A stretch of DNA of 64,000 nt from Nocardia sp. CDC159. GTDB lineage: Bacteria; Actinomycetota; Actinomycetes; Mycobacteriales; Mycobacteriaceae. Both the position numbers and the translations under genes were made by a program. Below the pieces are notes generated by a model. The model was not told where the DNA came from. It searched no databases and saw only the letters and a list, made by a program, of their open reading frames with translations. Shown piece after piece: positions 7,306 to 14,930 of this stretch; the stretch's first letter is position 1, and each line of letters begins with the position of its first letter. The stretch is from assembly GCF_023740735.1 (NCBI RefSeq), contig NZ_JAMRXH010000020.1:1-64000 (forward strand). Reading direction: 5' to 3'.

Positions 7306-8670
7306 TCACACCGCCGCGCGCACCGCGACACCCACCCCCGCGACAACCGCGAACGCCGCCCCGATCAGCAGCATCGGCGCGGGCAGCGAGCCGGTGGCCA
7401 TCGCGCCCAGGGCCGCGATGGCCAGGGCCATACCGCATTGGCGGCTGGTGTTGAGCAGACCCGAGGCCGAACCGGAGACCTCCGCCGGGGCCACGTGCAT
7501 CGTGGCGGCGCTGAGCGAGGAGGCCAGCAGACCCGCGGCCAGGCCGATCGCCGCGGTGGGGATCATTGTGACGGTGAGGTTTCCGGTCTGCGAGAGGGCG
7601 GCCGTGGCGAGCGCGCCGAGGGCGCCGGTGGTGGCCATGGCGATGATCACCGTGCGGCGATTGGCGGGGGTCACCCGCAGCGCCAGCACATTGCCGCCGA
7701 ACCAGGCGAGGCAGCACACCAGCAGGGCATATCCCGCCCGCTGCACCGACATGCCGTGCACGCGTTGCAGATACAGCGACAGCACCAGCAACGAGCCGTA
7801 CGAGGCGAATTGATAACAGCCGCCGCCGAATACGATCAGCAGGAACGACCGATTCCCCGACAGCGCCCGCGGGATCATCGGCTGCGCGGACCGCACCTGC
7901 AGCCACCCGAGGGCCACCACACCCGCGAACGCCACCGCGGCGAGCGCCACGATCCACGGGTCGGCGTATCCGATCTCGTGCCCCTCGATCAGCACCGAGG
8001 CGATCGCGACCAGCACCACGCACAGCAGCGCCTGCGGACCCGGGGCGAAGCGCGCGGGCCGGTCGGCGGGCCGATCCCGGAACGACCGCAACAGCACCAG
8101 CGCGATCAGGCAGACCGGCGCATTGATCAGAAACAGCCATCGCCAGCCCAGATAGCCGGTGATGAGCCCGCTCAGGATCGGCGCCGATGCGATGCCGACC
8201 CCGCCGACGACACCCCAGGCGCCGATGGTCCGCGATCGGCGCACCGGATCGGGGACCCCCTTGGTCAGGATGGCCAGGGTCATGGGCAGCGCGAAGCTGG
8301 CGCTCACACCCTGGACGGCCCGCGCGGCGATGAGCTGGGCCGGGGCCGTCGCGGCGGCGCAGGCGACCGAGGCCAGCAGGAAGGCCAGCAGCGACCAGCG
8401 GTAGACCCGCGCCGCGCCGACCCGGTCGCCCAGTGCCCCGGATGCCAGCAGGAAAACCGACAGCGCGATGGTGTAGGCGTCCAGAAACCATTGCCCCGCG
8501 GCGGTTCCCGCGTGCAGATCGGCGGTGACACTGGGCAGCGCCACATAGACCGCGGTGGCATCGAAGGCGACCAGGAAGTTGCCGATGCTCACCGCGACGA
8601 CCCCGGCCAGGCCGATCGCGGCCGGTTCGGCGCGCGAGACGGCCTTGTCCACCAACAGTTCTCGCGACAT
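7306..8670 (-). CDS. MFS exporter, DHA2 (EmrB/QacA-like) family
   Basis: About 454 aa with ~14 predicted membrane helices. Helix 1 carries the DHA2-type FDATAVYVALPSV motif, the first loop GDRVGAARV (motif A), and helix 5 the exporter motif C (GVVGGVGIASAPILSG). It is an integral inner-membrane drug or metabolite/proton antiporter. The start at 8668-8670 has AAGGAGG 5 nt upstream and overlaps the PanE-like stop as TGATG, so translation is coupled. An upstream start at 8724 lies inside the previous gene. In this operon it probably exports the product of the HMGL/PanE enzymes or clears their precursor. Confidence 0.88.
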   Translation of the reverse strand: MSRELLVDKAVSRAEPAAIGLAGVVAVSIGNFLVAFDATAVYVALPSVTADLHAGTAAGQWFLDAYTIALSVFLLASGALGDRVGAARVYRWSLLAFLLASVACAAATAPAQLIAARAVQGVSASFALPMTLAILTKGVPDPVRRSRTIGAWGVVGGVGIASAPILSGLITGYLGWRWLFLINAPVCLIALVLLRSFRDRPADRPARFAPGPQALLCVVLVAIASVLIEGHEIGYADPWIVALAAVAFAGVVALGWLQVRSAQPMIPRALSGNRSFLLIVFGGGCYQFASYGSLLVLSLYLQRVHGMSVQRAGYALLVCCLAWFGGNVLALRVTPANRRTVIIAMATTGALGALATAALSQTGNLTVTMIPTAAIGLAAGLLASSLSAATMHVAPAEVSGSASGLLNTSRQCGMALAIAALGAMATGSLPAPMLLIGAAFAVVAGVGVAVRAAV

Positions 8671-9596
8671 CACGCCTCCTTGCGCGCGGCCAACTCCCCC
8701 GGCAGCTGAGAGGCGTACACACACCGGTGGATCGGCGTCGGCACCCCCACCTCGCGCCCGAACCGCACGACCGCGCCGTTCTGGAATTCGAGCTCCGACG
8801 GCCGCCCGGCCAGCAGATCGCGCTGCATGGAGGAGGTGGTGTCGGGGCGGAAACTCTCGAACACCTTCATCATCCCGTCGACATCGGCCTCGCCGAGCCG
8901 CACCCCTCGCGCCCGCGCCACGGCCAGCACCTCGACCATGGCGGCCCGGACCAGTTCATGGGTGTGTGGATCGGTCGAGGTCACCCCGACCGGCTGCCGC
9001 GCGAGCGCCCCGACACCGCCGTAGGAGGAGATCAGCATGAGCTTGCGCCACAGCGTGGCCTCGATGTCGTCGGATACACTCACCGCGATTCCGGCCCCGG
9101 TCAGCGCGTCCACGGTCGCGCCGAGCGGCAGGCCGAAACCCTCGGTGGCGGGCCCGATTTCGAGTGCGGCATCCGAACCCAGACAGGCCACCGCCAACGG
9201 TCCGGTGCGCTTGGCGATGACCACGGCGCTGCACCCGAGCACCCCGCGCGGCCCGAGTACCTGCACCAGTTCCCCGGCGGCCTCCACCCCGTTCTGCAGC
9301 GGCAGCACCACCGTCCGCGGGCCGACGGTCGGGCGCAGCGCTCGGGCCGCCTCCGTCACCTGCCAGGCCTTCACCGCGACCACGACCAGATCGACGGGTT
9401 CGGGGGGAACCTCGGAAACCACGGTGACACCGGATATCTCGACAACCGCCTCCCCCCGGGTGAGGGTCAGCGGACCGGCCGCGGCCGCCGCCACGGTCGA
9501 CTCGCGCCCCACCAGGGTCACCCGGTGCCCGGCCCGGGCCAGCAGTGCGGCGAAGTACAGGCCCATACCACCGGCCCCGAATACGGTGACGTTCAA
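8670..9596 (-). CDS. 2-dehydropantoate 2-reductase family (PanE/ApbA) protein
   Basis: 308 aa. The N-terminal Rossmann fold has GAGGMG (residues 7-12) and VVAVKAWQ (~72-79); the C-terminal helical domain has the catalytic LWRKLM lysine (~188). PanE-family enzymes reduce 2-keto acids to 2-hydroxy acids with NADPH. It begins 4 nt inside the 3' end of the HMGL-like gene and is coupled to the MFS gene. Its place between a DRE-TIM synthase and an exporter suggests it reduces a branched 2-keto acid in a dedicated pathway, not pantothenate synthesis; no panB or panC is near. Substrate is inference. Confidence 0.85.
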   Translation of the reverse strand: MNVTVFGAGGMGLYFAALLARAGHRVTLVGRESTVAAAAAGPLTLTRGEAVVEISGVTVVSEVPPEPVDLVVVAVKAWQVTEAARALRPTVGPRTVVLPLQNGVEAAGELVQVLGPRGVLGCSAVVIAKRTGPLAVACLGSDAALEIGPATEGFGLPLGATVDALTGAGIAVSVSDDIEATLWRKLMLISSYGGVGALARQPVGVTSTDPHTHELVRAAMVEVLAVARARGVRLGEADVDGMMKVFESFRPDTTSSMQRDLLAGRPSELEFQNGAVVRFGREVGVPTPIHRCVYASQLPGELAARKEA

Positions 9597-10843
9597 GACA
9601 CCAGCTCCTGGGTGCGCTCCCGCAGCGCCTCCAGCGCGCAGGTGTAGACCTCGTCGAGCCGGACGATCTCGTCGTAGAACGACCTGATCTGTCCCGACAG
9701 GCGGGTGAACTCGGCCTGTTTGCGTTCGAACAGCCGGTCCATGTGGGTGGCCAGGCGCGCGTACACATCCTCGATGAAGGCGTCGTCGGCCAGGATCTGC
9801 GAATCCATCCCGCCCTCGGCCAGGATCTGGCGAATATAGGCGGGGAACAGGCCGATTCGGTTGAGGAAGTAGTCGACCCCGCGCGACACCCCAAGGTAGT
9901 CCGGCACATTCACGATGCCCGCATTCTCGTTGCGGACCAGGAAGCCGCTCACCGCCCGGTACGGATCGGGCGCGGTGAGGAAGACCTCCTCCGAAAGCCG
10001 GGCGGCCGCACCGAGTTTGTCCACATCCAGCGGCGCGGCGGCCACGCCGATGTTGTTGTCGGCGAAGGTGGCGGCGATGACCTCGAGCTCGGCCAGACCG
10101 GCCCGGTTGCCCACACCCGCGACACCACCCTCGATCATCTGGAAACCGTGGAACACCGAGGTCAGCGAGTTAGCGGTGCCCAGGCCGCGATCGTTGTGGC
10201 CGTGCAGGTAGAAGGTGAACTCCGGATTGTCGCGCACCAGATTCGCCGCCAGCACGGCCGTCGAATCCGGGATCAGCGTGCCCACCGAGTCGTTGATGCG
10301 CACCAGGGTGATGCCCTGCTGGCGGCACCGCTCCAGCTGCCGGGACAGGTGGTCGTACTTGTCCTCGTCGACGGTGATCCCGAAGGCGTTGAGCAGGCTC
10401 GACCGCAGCTTGGTCACCCCGATCGAGCGCAACCGCTCCACGACGCGCTCGAAAAGCCGGTTCCGCGAGTCGATTTCGATCATTCCGACGCTGACGTAGA
10501 GCTCGGCCAGATACTCCTTGGGCATCCGCCGCTCGAGCTCGGCGACCAGCGGCTCCCAGGTCTTGAGCGTCAGATTGAACGAGAACTGGGCGGCCTCGGG
10601 AATGCGCCCGAGCAAAAACTTGTCGTCGAGCACCGAGCGCACGAAGCCCGGCTCGGTGATGCCCGAGCCCACGTCGATATCGGTGACGCCCGCGGCGGTG
10701 ACGGCCTCGATCAGCCGCAGCTTCTGGCGGTCGTCGGCGCCGTAGGGCGCGCGCTCACAACCCTCTCGAATGGTTTCGTCGGAGACGGCGCGGATCTCGA
10801 AGTCGCGGTAGCGCGGCCGGTGTCCGGGGGGAAAGCTCAGCAT
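9593..10843 (-). CDS. HMGL-like (DRE-TIM) acyltransferase/aldolase, isopropylmalate-synthase superfamily
   Basis: 416 aa. The TIM-barrel start shows DETIREG (residues 22-28), where the family usually has D-T-x-R-D-G; the HxH metal motif is LHGHNDRG (~214-221), followed by TANSLTSVFHG and GVAGVGNRAG, typical of LeuA/homocitrate synthase/HMG-CoA lyase folds. It has no LeuA-type regulatory domain; the last ~130 residues are helical and unfamiliar. It is the first gene of an operon with PanE-like and MFS genes. The ATG has GAGGAG 6 nt upstream. A predicted promoter (TTGCGC-17-TACTGT) overlaps operator 10912-10927. The condensation or cleavage reaction cannot be named. Confidence 0.8.
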   Translation of the reverse strand: MLSFPPGHRPRYRDFEIRAVSDETIREGCERAPYGADDRQKLRLIEAVTAAGVTDIDVGSGITEPGFVRSVLDDKFLLGRIPEAAQFSFNLTLKTWEPLVAELERRMPKEYLAELYVSVGMIEIDSRNRLFERVVERLRSIGVTKLRSSLLNAFGITVDEDKYDHLSRQLERCRQQGITLVRINDSVGTLIPDSTAVLAANLVRDNPEFTFYLHGHNDRGLGTANSLTSVFHGFQMIEGGVAGVGNRAGLAELEVIAATFADNNIGVAAAPLDVDKLGAAARLSEEVFLTAPDPYRAVSGFLVRNENAGIVNVPDYLGVSRGVDYFLNRIGLFPAYIRQILAEGGMDSQILADDAFIEDVYARLATHMDRLFERKQAEFTRLSGQIRSFYDEIVRLDEVYTCALEALRERTQELVS

Positions 10844-10911
10844 GACTACTCCTCGCAGGTGAGAATTCCTGCGGCGACCGCACTGTCACCGCGCGGTGGG
10901 CGCCCGGAGGC

Positions 10912-10927
10912 GTTCACTGCCGTGAAC
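10912..10927. promoter_or_regulatory. Operator copy 1, GTTCA-N6-TGAAC
   Basis: GTTCA-CTGCCG-TGAAC (actually GTTCAC/GTGAAC, 6-bp arms). On the minus strand its first bases overlap the predicted -10 (TACTGT, 10926-10931) of the HMGL operon, placed 17 bp from TTGCGC. Occupancy would block that promoter. Confidence 0.7.
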
Positions 10928-11023
10928 AGTAACGACTGAAAGAAACTTGCGCAAGATCGATAATTTCCCCGACTTGGTGGGAAACGGCAGTTCAACACGC
11001 TCGTAACGGGGACGAACCGCGAT

Positions 11024-11039
11024 GTTCACGAAAATGAAC
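11024..11039. promoter_or_regulatory. Operator copy 2, GTTCA-N6-TGAAC
   Basis: GTTCA-CGAAAA-TGAAC, same arms and spacing as copies 1 and 3. It lies midway in the 308-bp divergent region 10844-11151, 112 bp from copy 1 and 56 bp from copy 3 (start to start). No gene is seen in this region. Confidence 0.65.
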
Positions 11040-11079
11040 GAATTCGTTGAAATTCTAAGTCAAACGACCAACCAGGGTC

Positions 11080-11095
11080 GTTCATGCCCGTGAAC
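11080..11095. promoter_or_regulatory. Operator copy 3, GTTCA-N6-TGAAC, over the regulator's promoter
   Basis: GTTCA-TGCCCG-TGAAC, ending 56 bp before the XRE ATG. A -10 (TACACT, 11105-11110) would put the -35 near 11082-11087, inside this site, so the regulator probably represses itself. Copies 2 and 3 are also both followed by GAATT. Confidence 0.7.
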
Positions 11096-11151
11096 GAATT
11101 AGGCTACACTCGCACACACCGCCACCGATCAGCAACGAGTGAGGACAGCGA

Positions 11152-11655
11152 ATGAGCCGCGCCGCCGAACCGACCGAGGGCGATTCGTTCGCCGCTCGGT
11201 TGAACCGGTTGATCGCCGAGCACGAGGCCCGCACCGGCGTCACCATGTCGCTGAGCCACTTCATCCGCGACTTCGAACGCACCACCGGGGTGCCGCTGAG
11301 CAAGGGGTATCTGTCGCAGCTGCGCAACAATCTGGCGCCCGAACCCCGGCTGGACCTGGTCCGCGCCTTCGCCCGCTACTTCGAGGTGCCGCCCAGTTAC
11401 TTCCTCGACGACGAACGACCCGACGACGCACAGGGCGAACTCGCCGAGGCCATGCGCAGGGCGGGGGTCGGCGCGCTCGGGCTGCGGGCGGCGGGCCTGA
11501 GCGAGACCTCGCTGCGGCACATCGCCCAGATCATCGACAACATCAGGGCTCTGGAAGGGCTTCCGCCCGTGGACGATCCGGGGCCAGACAGTCCCGCAAC
11601 ACCGCCGCGGGCGGCCCCTGGCGACGCGTCCGGCGATAGCTCCGCGCGGCCGTGA
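11152..11655 (+). CDS. EspR-like XRE-family transcriptional regulator
   Basis: 167 aa. Residues ~12-80 are an extended XRE helix-turn-helix (FAARLNRL, then a recognition part around SKGYLSQLRNN, then VPPSYFLDD), the layout of mycobacterial EspR. Residues ~85-140 form a helical C-terminal dimer region; the tail is Pro/Ala rich. It is divergent from the HMGL-PanE-MFS operon, and three GTTCA-N6-TGAAC sites lie between. The inferred role is repressor of itself and that operon. GAGG lies 7 nt before the ATG. Its last 113 bp overlap the convergent MAB_1171c gene. EspR-like/XRE proteins are also typical partners of ImmA-MAB_1171c modules, so it may serve both sides. Confidence 0.85.
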   Translation: MSRAAEPTEGDSFAARLNRLIAEHEARTGVTMSLSHFIRDFERTTGVPLSKGYLSQLRNNLAPEPRLDLVRAFARYFEVPPSYFLDDERPDDAQGELAEAMRRAGVGALGLRAAGLSETSLRHIAQIIDNIRALEGLPPVDDPGPDSPATPPRAAPGDASGDSSARP

Positions 11656-12667
11656 GCATGCGGCGCAGCTCGGCGCGATAGGCAGCGTGCACATCGTCGT
11701 CGAAATCGGTTGGCGCACCGATTTTTCCGGGCTCCGCCGCGGCCCCGCGACCCAGCAGCACCGCCGCGTCCGACAGCAGCACCACCCGGCGCACGACCTG
11801 GGTGCCGAGGCGCTGAGCCGAGAGCAGATCGCCCGGCGCCGGTCGCGGCGGCTCGTCCAGCTGGGGGAACTCCCGCACCACCGCCGCGCACAGCGGCCGC
11901 AACCGCAGCAGGTGGCGCGCCTCGGACACCAGCACAACCACACCCGAGGCGATTTCGACGAAGACGATGCCCACGACGTAGACGACCGCGCCGAGGACGT
12001 GCAGCAGCAGCGCCACCGCCTCCCAGCGCTGCGCGTCGACCCCGATCAGCGGCTGGATTCCGGACAGCAGCCGCGCGAGGCCGAACGTCCCGATCAGGGC
12101 CGATCCGACGATCACCGCGACGATACCGATCCGGGTCGTGGTCGCGGCCACATGCCGCAGCTGCGGCAGGCAGATGGCCACCACCATGGCCTTGGTGGCG
12201 AGCATCGAGACCGCGTAGGTCAGCAGGTACACCGTGCCCACCGGCCGCCCCGCCACATGGACGATGTAGTTCGCCCCCGCCGGTCCCGGATACATCCACA
12301 CGAAGGTCACCGCGAAGAGGAGCTCGCCCACCAGGAACAGCACACCCAGCTGCCACGCCCGCCGTCGCGGCACCTCGCCGTGGCGCCAGCTCAGCACGAG
12401 CAGTACGGTCGAGACGTTCCAGGCCAGCCCGGTCATCTGGGTCAGCAGCCCGAATCCGTGTCGGATGCCGAAGAATTCGGCCAGACCCGGAACGAAGATC
12501 AGTGCCGCCGATTCGTAGAACACGAAGCCCAGCAGCAGCGACCAGAACAGCAGCCACTGCGTGGCGGCGCGCCGCCGCAACCGCACCGCGCCCACCCAGC
12601 ACGCACCGACGGCGAACAGGACCGCGGGAATCTCGTATCCGATCAGATGCGCCGCGTCGGAGCTCAG
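11543..12667 (-). CDS. MAB_1171c-family putative membrane transporter
   Basis: About 374 aa. Around seven membrane helices occupy residues ~5-240, followed by a ~130-aa soluble tail. The sequence and layout match the actinobacterial MAB_1171c family, usually encoded with an ImmA/IrrE-like peptidase and an XRE regulator, as here. The start is unusual: the frame has no ATG, GTG or TTG before GTG 12593-12595, which would cut the first helix (LIGYEIPAVLFAVGAC). A CTG at 12665-12667 overlaps the upstream TGA (CTGA), and an ATT at 12671-12673 is also possible. It overlaps the convergent XRE gene by 113 bp. Function unknown. Confidence 0.75.
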   Translation of the reverse strand: MSSDAAHLIGYEIPAVLFAVGACWVGAVRLRRRAATQWLLFWSLLLGFVFYESAALIFVPGLAEFFGIRHGFGLLTQMTGLAWNVSTVLLVLSWRHGEVPRRRAWQLGVLFLVGELLFAVTFVWMYPGPAGANYIVHVAGRPVGTVYLLTYAVSMLATKAMVVAICLPQLRHVAATTTRIGIVAVIVGSALIGTFGLARLLSGIQPLIGVDAQRWEAVALLLHVLGAVVYVVGIVFVEIASGVVVLVSEARHLLRLRPLCAAVVREFPQLDEPPRPAPGDLLSAQRLGTQVVRRVVLLSDAAVLLGRGAAAEPGKIGAPTDFDDDVHAAYRAELRRMLTAARSYRRTRRQGPPAAVLRDCLAPDRPRAEALPEP

Positions 12668-13143
12668 CGAAATGATTCACCCCCGGTGAGCGTGTCGGTG
12701 ATCCGCCGGGCCACCCCCGACGACGCCGCGGTGGCCGAATATCGGGTCAGCCGCCAGGTGAGCCTGCGCGCGAACAGTTCGGCCTCCTCCTCCACCGGAT
12801 CGTGGAAGTCGCTGCGGCAGCGGCTGTTCGCGTATTCCGCACTCGGCAGCGGACCGTGCCCGAGCACGATATGGCCCAGTTCGTGTTGCACGATGTGATT
12901 GCGGTGGGCGGGGCTGGCGGTGCTGTCGTAGAGGATCAGATCGTGGTCGGCCAGGGCCACCCAGAGCCCGAAAACCTCGGTGCCGCCGAGGGATACGGGC
13001 CGCAGTTCGATGGGGCGGCCGGTGCGGTCGGCGACCACCCGCACCACCGCGCCCACCGCCGCGGGCGCGCTCCGCGCGGCGAGCGCGGCCACCAGCTCGG
13101 CGCAGTGCGCGTCGATATCGCGGGGCGGCTGCGCGGCGCTCAC
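12664..13143 (-). CDS. ImmA/IrrE-like metallopeptidase
   Basis: 159 aa. It carries HELGHIVLGH (HExxH at residues 87-91) and a downstream EEEAELFARRL helix with a candidate third zinc ligand, the arrangement of ImmA/IrrE peptidases, which cleave XRE-type repressors to relieve repression. GTG 13141-13143 is the start because it overlaps the preceding stop as GTGA; a longer open frame upstream is only an antisense artefact of the GC-rich hydrolase gene. Next downstream is the MAB_1171c gene. The obvious target is the EspR-like regulator at 11152-11655, but this is inference from gene order. Confidence 0.8.
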   Translation of the reverse strand: MSAAQPPRDIDAHCAELVAALAARSAPAAVGAVVRVVADRTGRPIELRPVSLGGTEVFGLWVALADHDLILYDSTASPAHRNHIVQHELGHIVLGHGPLPSAEYANSRCRSDFHDPVEEEAELFARRLTWRLTRYSATAASSGVARRITDTLTGGESFR

Positions 13144-14021
13144 CGCTGCGCACCCGCGAACCAGCGCAGCAGCGCCTGTGCGACCGCGTCGGGCGCCTCG
13201 CGATGCGGAAAATGGCCGACGTCGTCGAGCAGACGCGCCTCGAATCCGGCCGGGAAGCGCTCGGCCATCCCGGCCAGCGCCGCCGGGGCCACGCAGCCGT
13301 CGGCCCGGCCGTGAATTGTCAAGGTGGGCACGGTGATTCGACTCGCCTCGGCCTCCGGGTCCGCCGCCTCCCGGCCGCCCCAATCCCAGCGGTTGCGGTA
13401 GTAGTCGAGGGTCACCTCGATCCAGTCCGGATTGTCGCTCGCCGCCAGCGCCGATTCGATCTCCCCGGGGCCCGGTTGCCAGGTCGGTGACCATTCGCGC
13501 CAGATGTGCCGGATGAATTCGTGCCGGTCCGCGGCGAGCAGGCGTGGGCCCATCGGGGTGTTGAACAGCCACTGGTACCAATACATCTGGGCCTGGGACA
13601 CCGAGACGATCGGCTCCGGCGCCGCCGGTGCCCAGGGCGCGGCCAGGGTGGCCAGCCGGATCACCCGCCGCGGATCGAGGATGGCGAGCCGGTAGGCCGT
13701 CCGCGCGCCCCAATCGTGCCCGGCCAGTAGGAACCGCCCCCAGCCGAGCGCTTCGGCCAGGGCCGCCACATCCTCGGCCAATTCGATCAGCCGTCCCCGC
13801 CGCGGCGTCGCCTCCTCGACGAACCGCGTGGCACCGAACCCCCGCAGGGCCGGAACGACCACCCGGTACCCCTCCCCCGCGAGCTTGCCCGCGACCACAT
13901 CCCACCCCGCGGGCCCATCCGGCCACCCGTGCACCAACAGCACCGGCGCACCATCGGCAGCCCCATATGCCCGCACGTCGACATCCAACTGCGGCGTCCG
14001 AACCGTCAGATGCTCCACCAT
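13140..14021 (-). CDS. Epoxide-hydrolase-like alpha/beta hydrolase
   Basis: 293 aa. HGWPDGPAGW supplies the oxyanion loop, and GHDWGA gives an Asp nucleophile, the mark of soluble epoxide hydrolases/haloalkane dehalogenases. A cap region with several Tyr/Trp (MYWYQWLF) and a late GHFPHREAPD histidine fit. The ATG at 14019-14021 has GAGG 5 nt upstream. The stop overlaps the ImmA gene start as GTGA, so this enzyme is co-translated with the ImmA-MAB_1171c pair, which is not usual for those modules and may mean a regulated detoxification function. Substrate unknown. Confidence 0.82.
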   Translation of the reverse strand: MVEHLTVRTPQLDVDVRAYGAADGAPVLLVHGWPDGPAGWDVVAGKLAGEGYRVVVPALRGFGATRFVEEATPRRGRLIELAEDVAALAEALGWGRFLLAGHDWGARTAYRLAILDPRRVIRLATLAAPWAPAAPEPIVSVSQAQMYWYQWLFNTPMGPRLLAADRHEFIRHIWREWSPTWQPGPGEIESALAASDNPDWIEVTLDYYRNRWDWGGREAADPEAEASRITVPTLTIHGRADGCVAPAALAGMAERFPAGFEARLLDDVGHFPHREAPDAVAQALLRWFAGAQR

Positions 14022-14222
14022 CGCGACCTCGAATAGCCGTCGTCCACCCCCGGCCCTCCCGAACAGAAGCAACCCTACCGCGAACGGCAGGCCCCCGCGC
14101 GGTGAGCGCATAGGCTGACAAGGTCGCCTTCCGCCCAACGTGACGATTCCGGTTCGCCGGTGTCGATCGCTCGATACCGGATATTCGGTGCACAAGCCGA
14201 CAACGAGAGGATGGTGCTGTCG

Positions 14223-14915
14223 ATGTTCAAGTCCGGCATGGAGAAGGTCGTGCGGTCGCTGCTGGACAACGGCTCGCGGGTGCAGGCCCCGGCGGTGCGG
14301 CGGTATGTGGAGAAGTTGCGGCGCAAGCATCCCGACGAGAACCCCGCCCAGATCATCGCGCGCCTGGAGCGCCGCTTCCTGCTCACCGTGACCCTGAGCG
14401 GCACCGCCGTCGGCGCGATCGCGGCCGTGCCGGGCATCGGCACCATCCTGTCGCTGTTCGCGATGACGGCGGAGACGGCCTTCTTCCTCAACTCCTCCGC
14501 CGTCTTCACCCTGGCCGTCGCGTCCGTGCACGGCATCGTGCTCGAGGACAAGGAGCGCCGCCGCGCGCTGGTGCTGGGCGTCGCCCTGGGTGAGAGCGGC
14601 ATGCAGGTGGTGCAGCAGGGGGTCGGACGCTCGGCCAAGAACTGGCCCGACCTGCTGGCCAACAAGATTCCCGGCATCCGGAGCATGAACGACGGGCTGA
14701 TGAAGCGCTTCGTCGTGCAGCTGCTCACCAAGCGCGCGGTGCTGATGTTCGGCAAGGTGCTGCCCGCCGGAATCGGCGCGGTCATCGGTGGATTCGGCAA
14801 CCGAGTCATGGGTAAGAACGTGGTGGGCAACGCCCGCAAGGCCTTCGGCCCCGCTCCCGCCGCCTTCGACGCGCCGCGCCCGGACACCCCGCAGCAGACG
14901 GCCCTCAGCAGCTGA
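14223..14915 (+). CDS. Conserved actinobacterial membrane-associated protein, unknown function
   Basis: About 230 aa. The N-terminal ~50 residues are basic and helical (MFKSGMEKVV...), followed by two hydrophobic stretches around residues 55-105 (VGAIAAVPGIGTIL, AFFLNSSAVFTLAVASV) and a Gly-rich stretch near 185-210 (VLPAGIGAVIGGFGN). GAGAGG at 14205-14210 is ~12 nt before ATG 14223 and abuts ATG 14211; 14211 and 14160 remain alternatives. It sits 15 bp upstream of thiI on the same strand, so the two may be co-transcribed. I do not recognise a catalytic motif. Confidence 0.65.
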   Translation: MFKSGMEKVVRSLLDNGSRVQAPAVRRYVEKLRRKHPDENPAQIIARLERRFLLTVTLSGTAVGAIAAVPGIGTILSLFAMTAETAFFLNSSAVFTLAVASVHGIVLEDKERRRALVLGVALGESGMQVVQQGVGRSAKNWPDLLANKIPGIRSMNDGLMKRFVVQLLTKRAVLMFGKVLPAGIGAVIGGFGNRVMGKNVVGNARKAFGPAPAAFDAPRPDTPQQTALSS

Positions 14916-14930
14916 CCCGATAATGGCACG

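Noticed and set aside
12664..14193. 509-aa minus-strand frame covering ImmA and more
   Set aside because: Only the last 159 residues are ImmA-like. The N-terminal part is Gly/Arg-rich read-through on the same strand as the hydrolase in another frame; the GTGA overlap at 13141 fixes the start.
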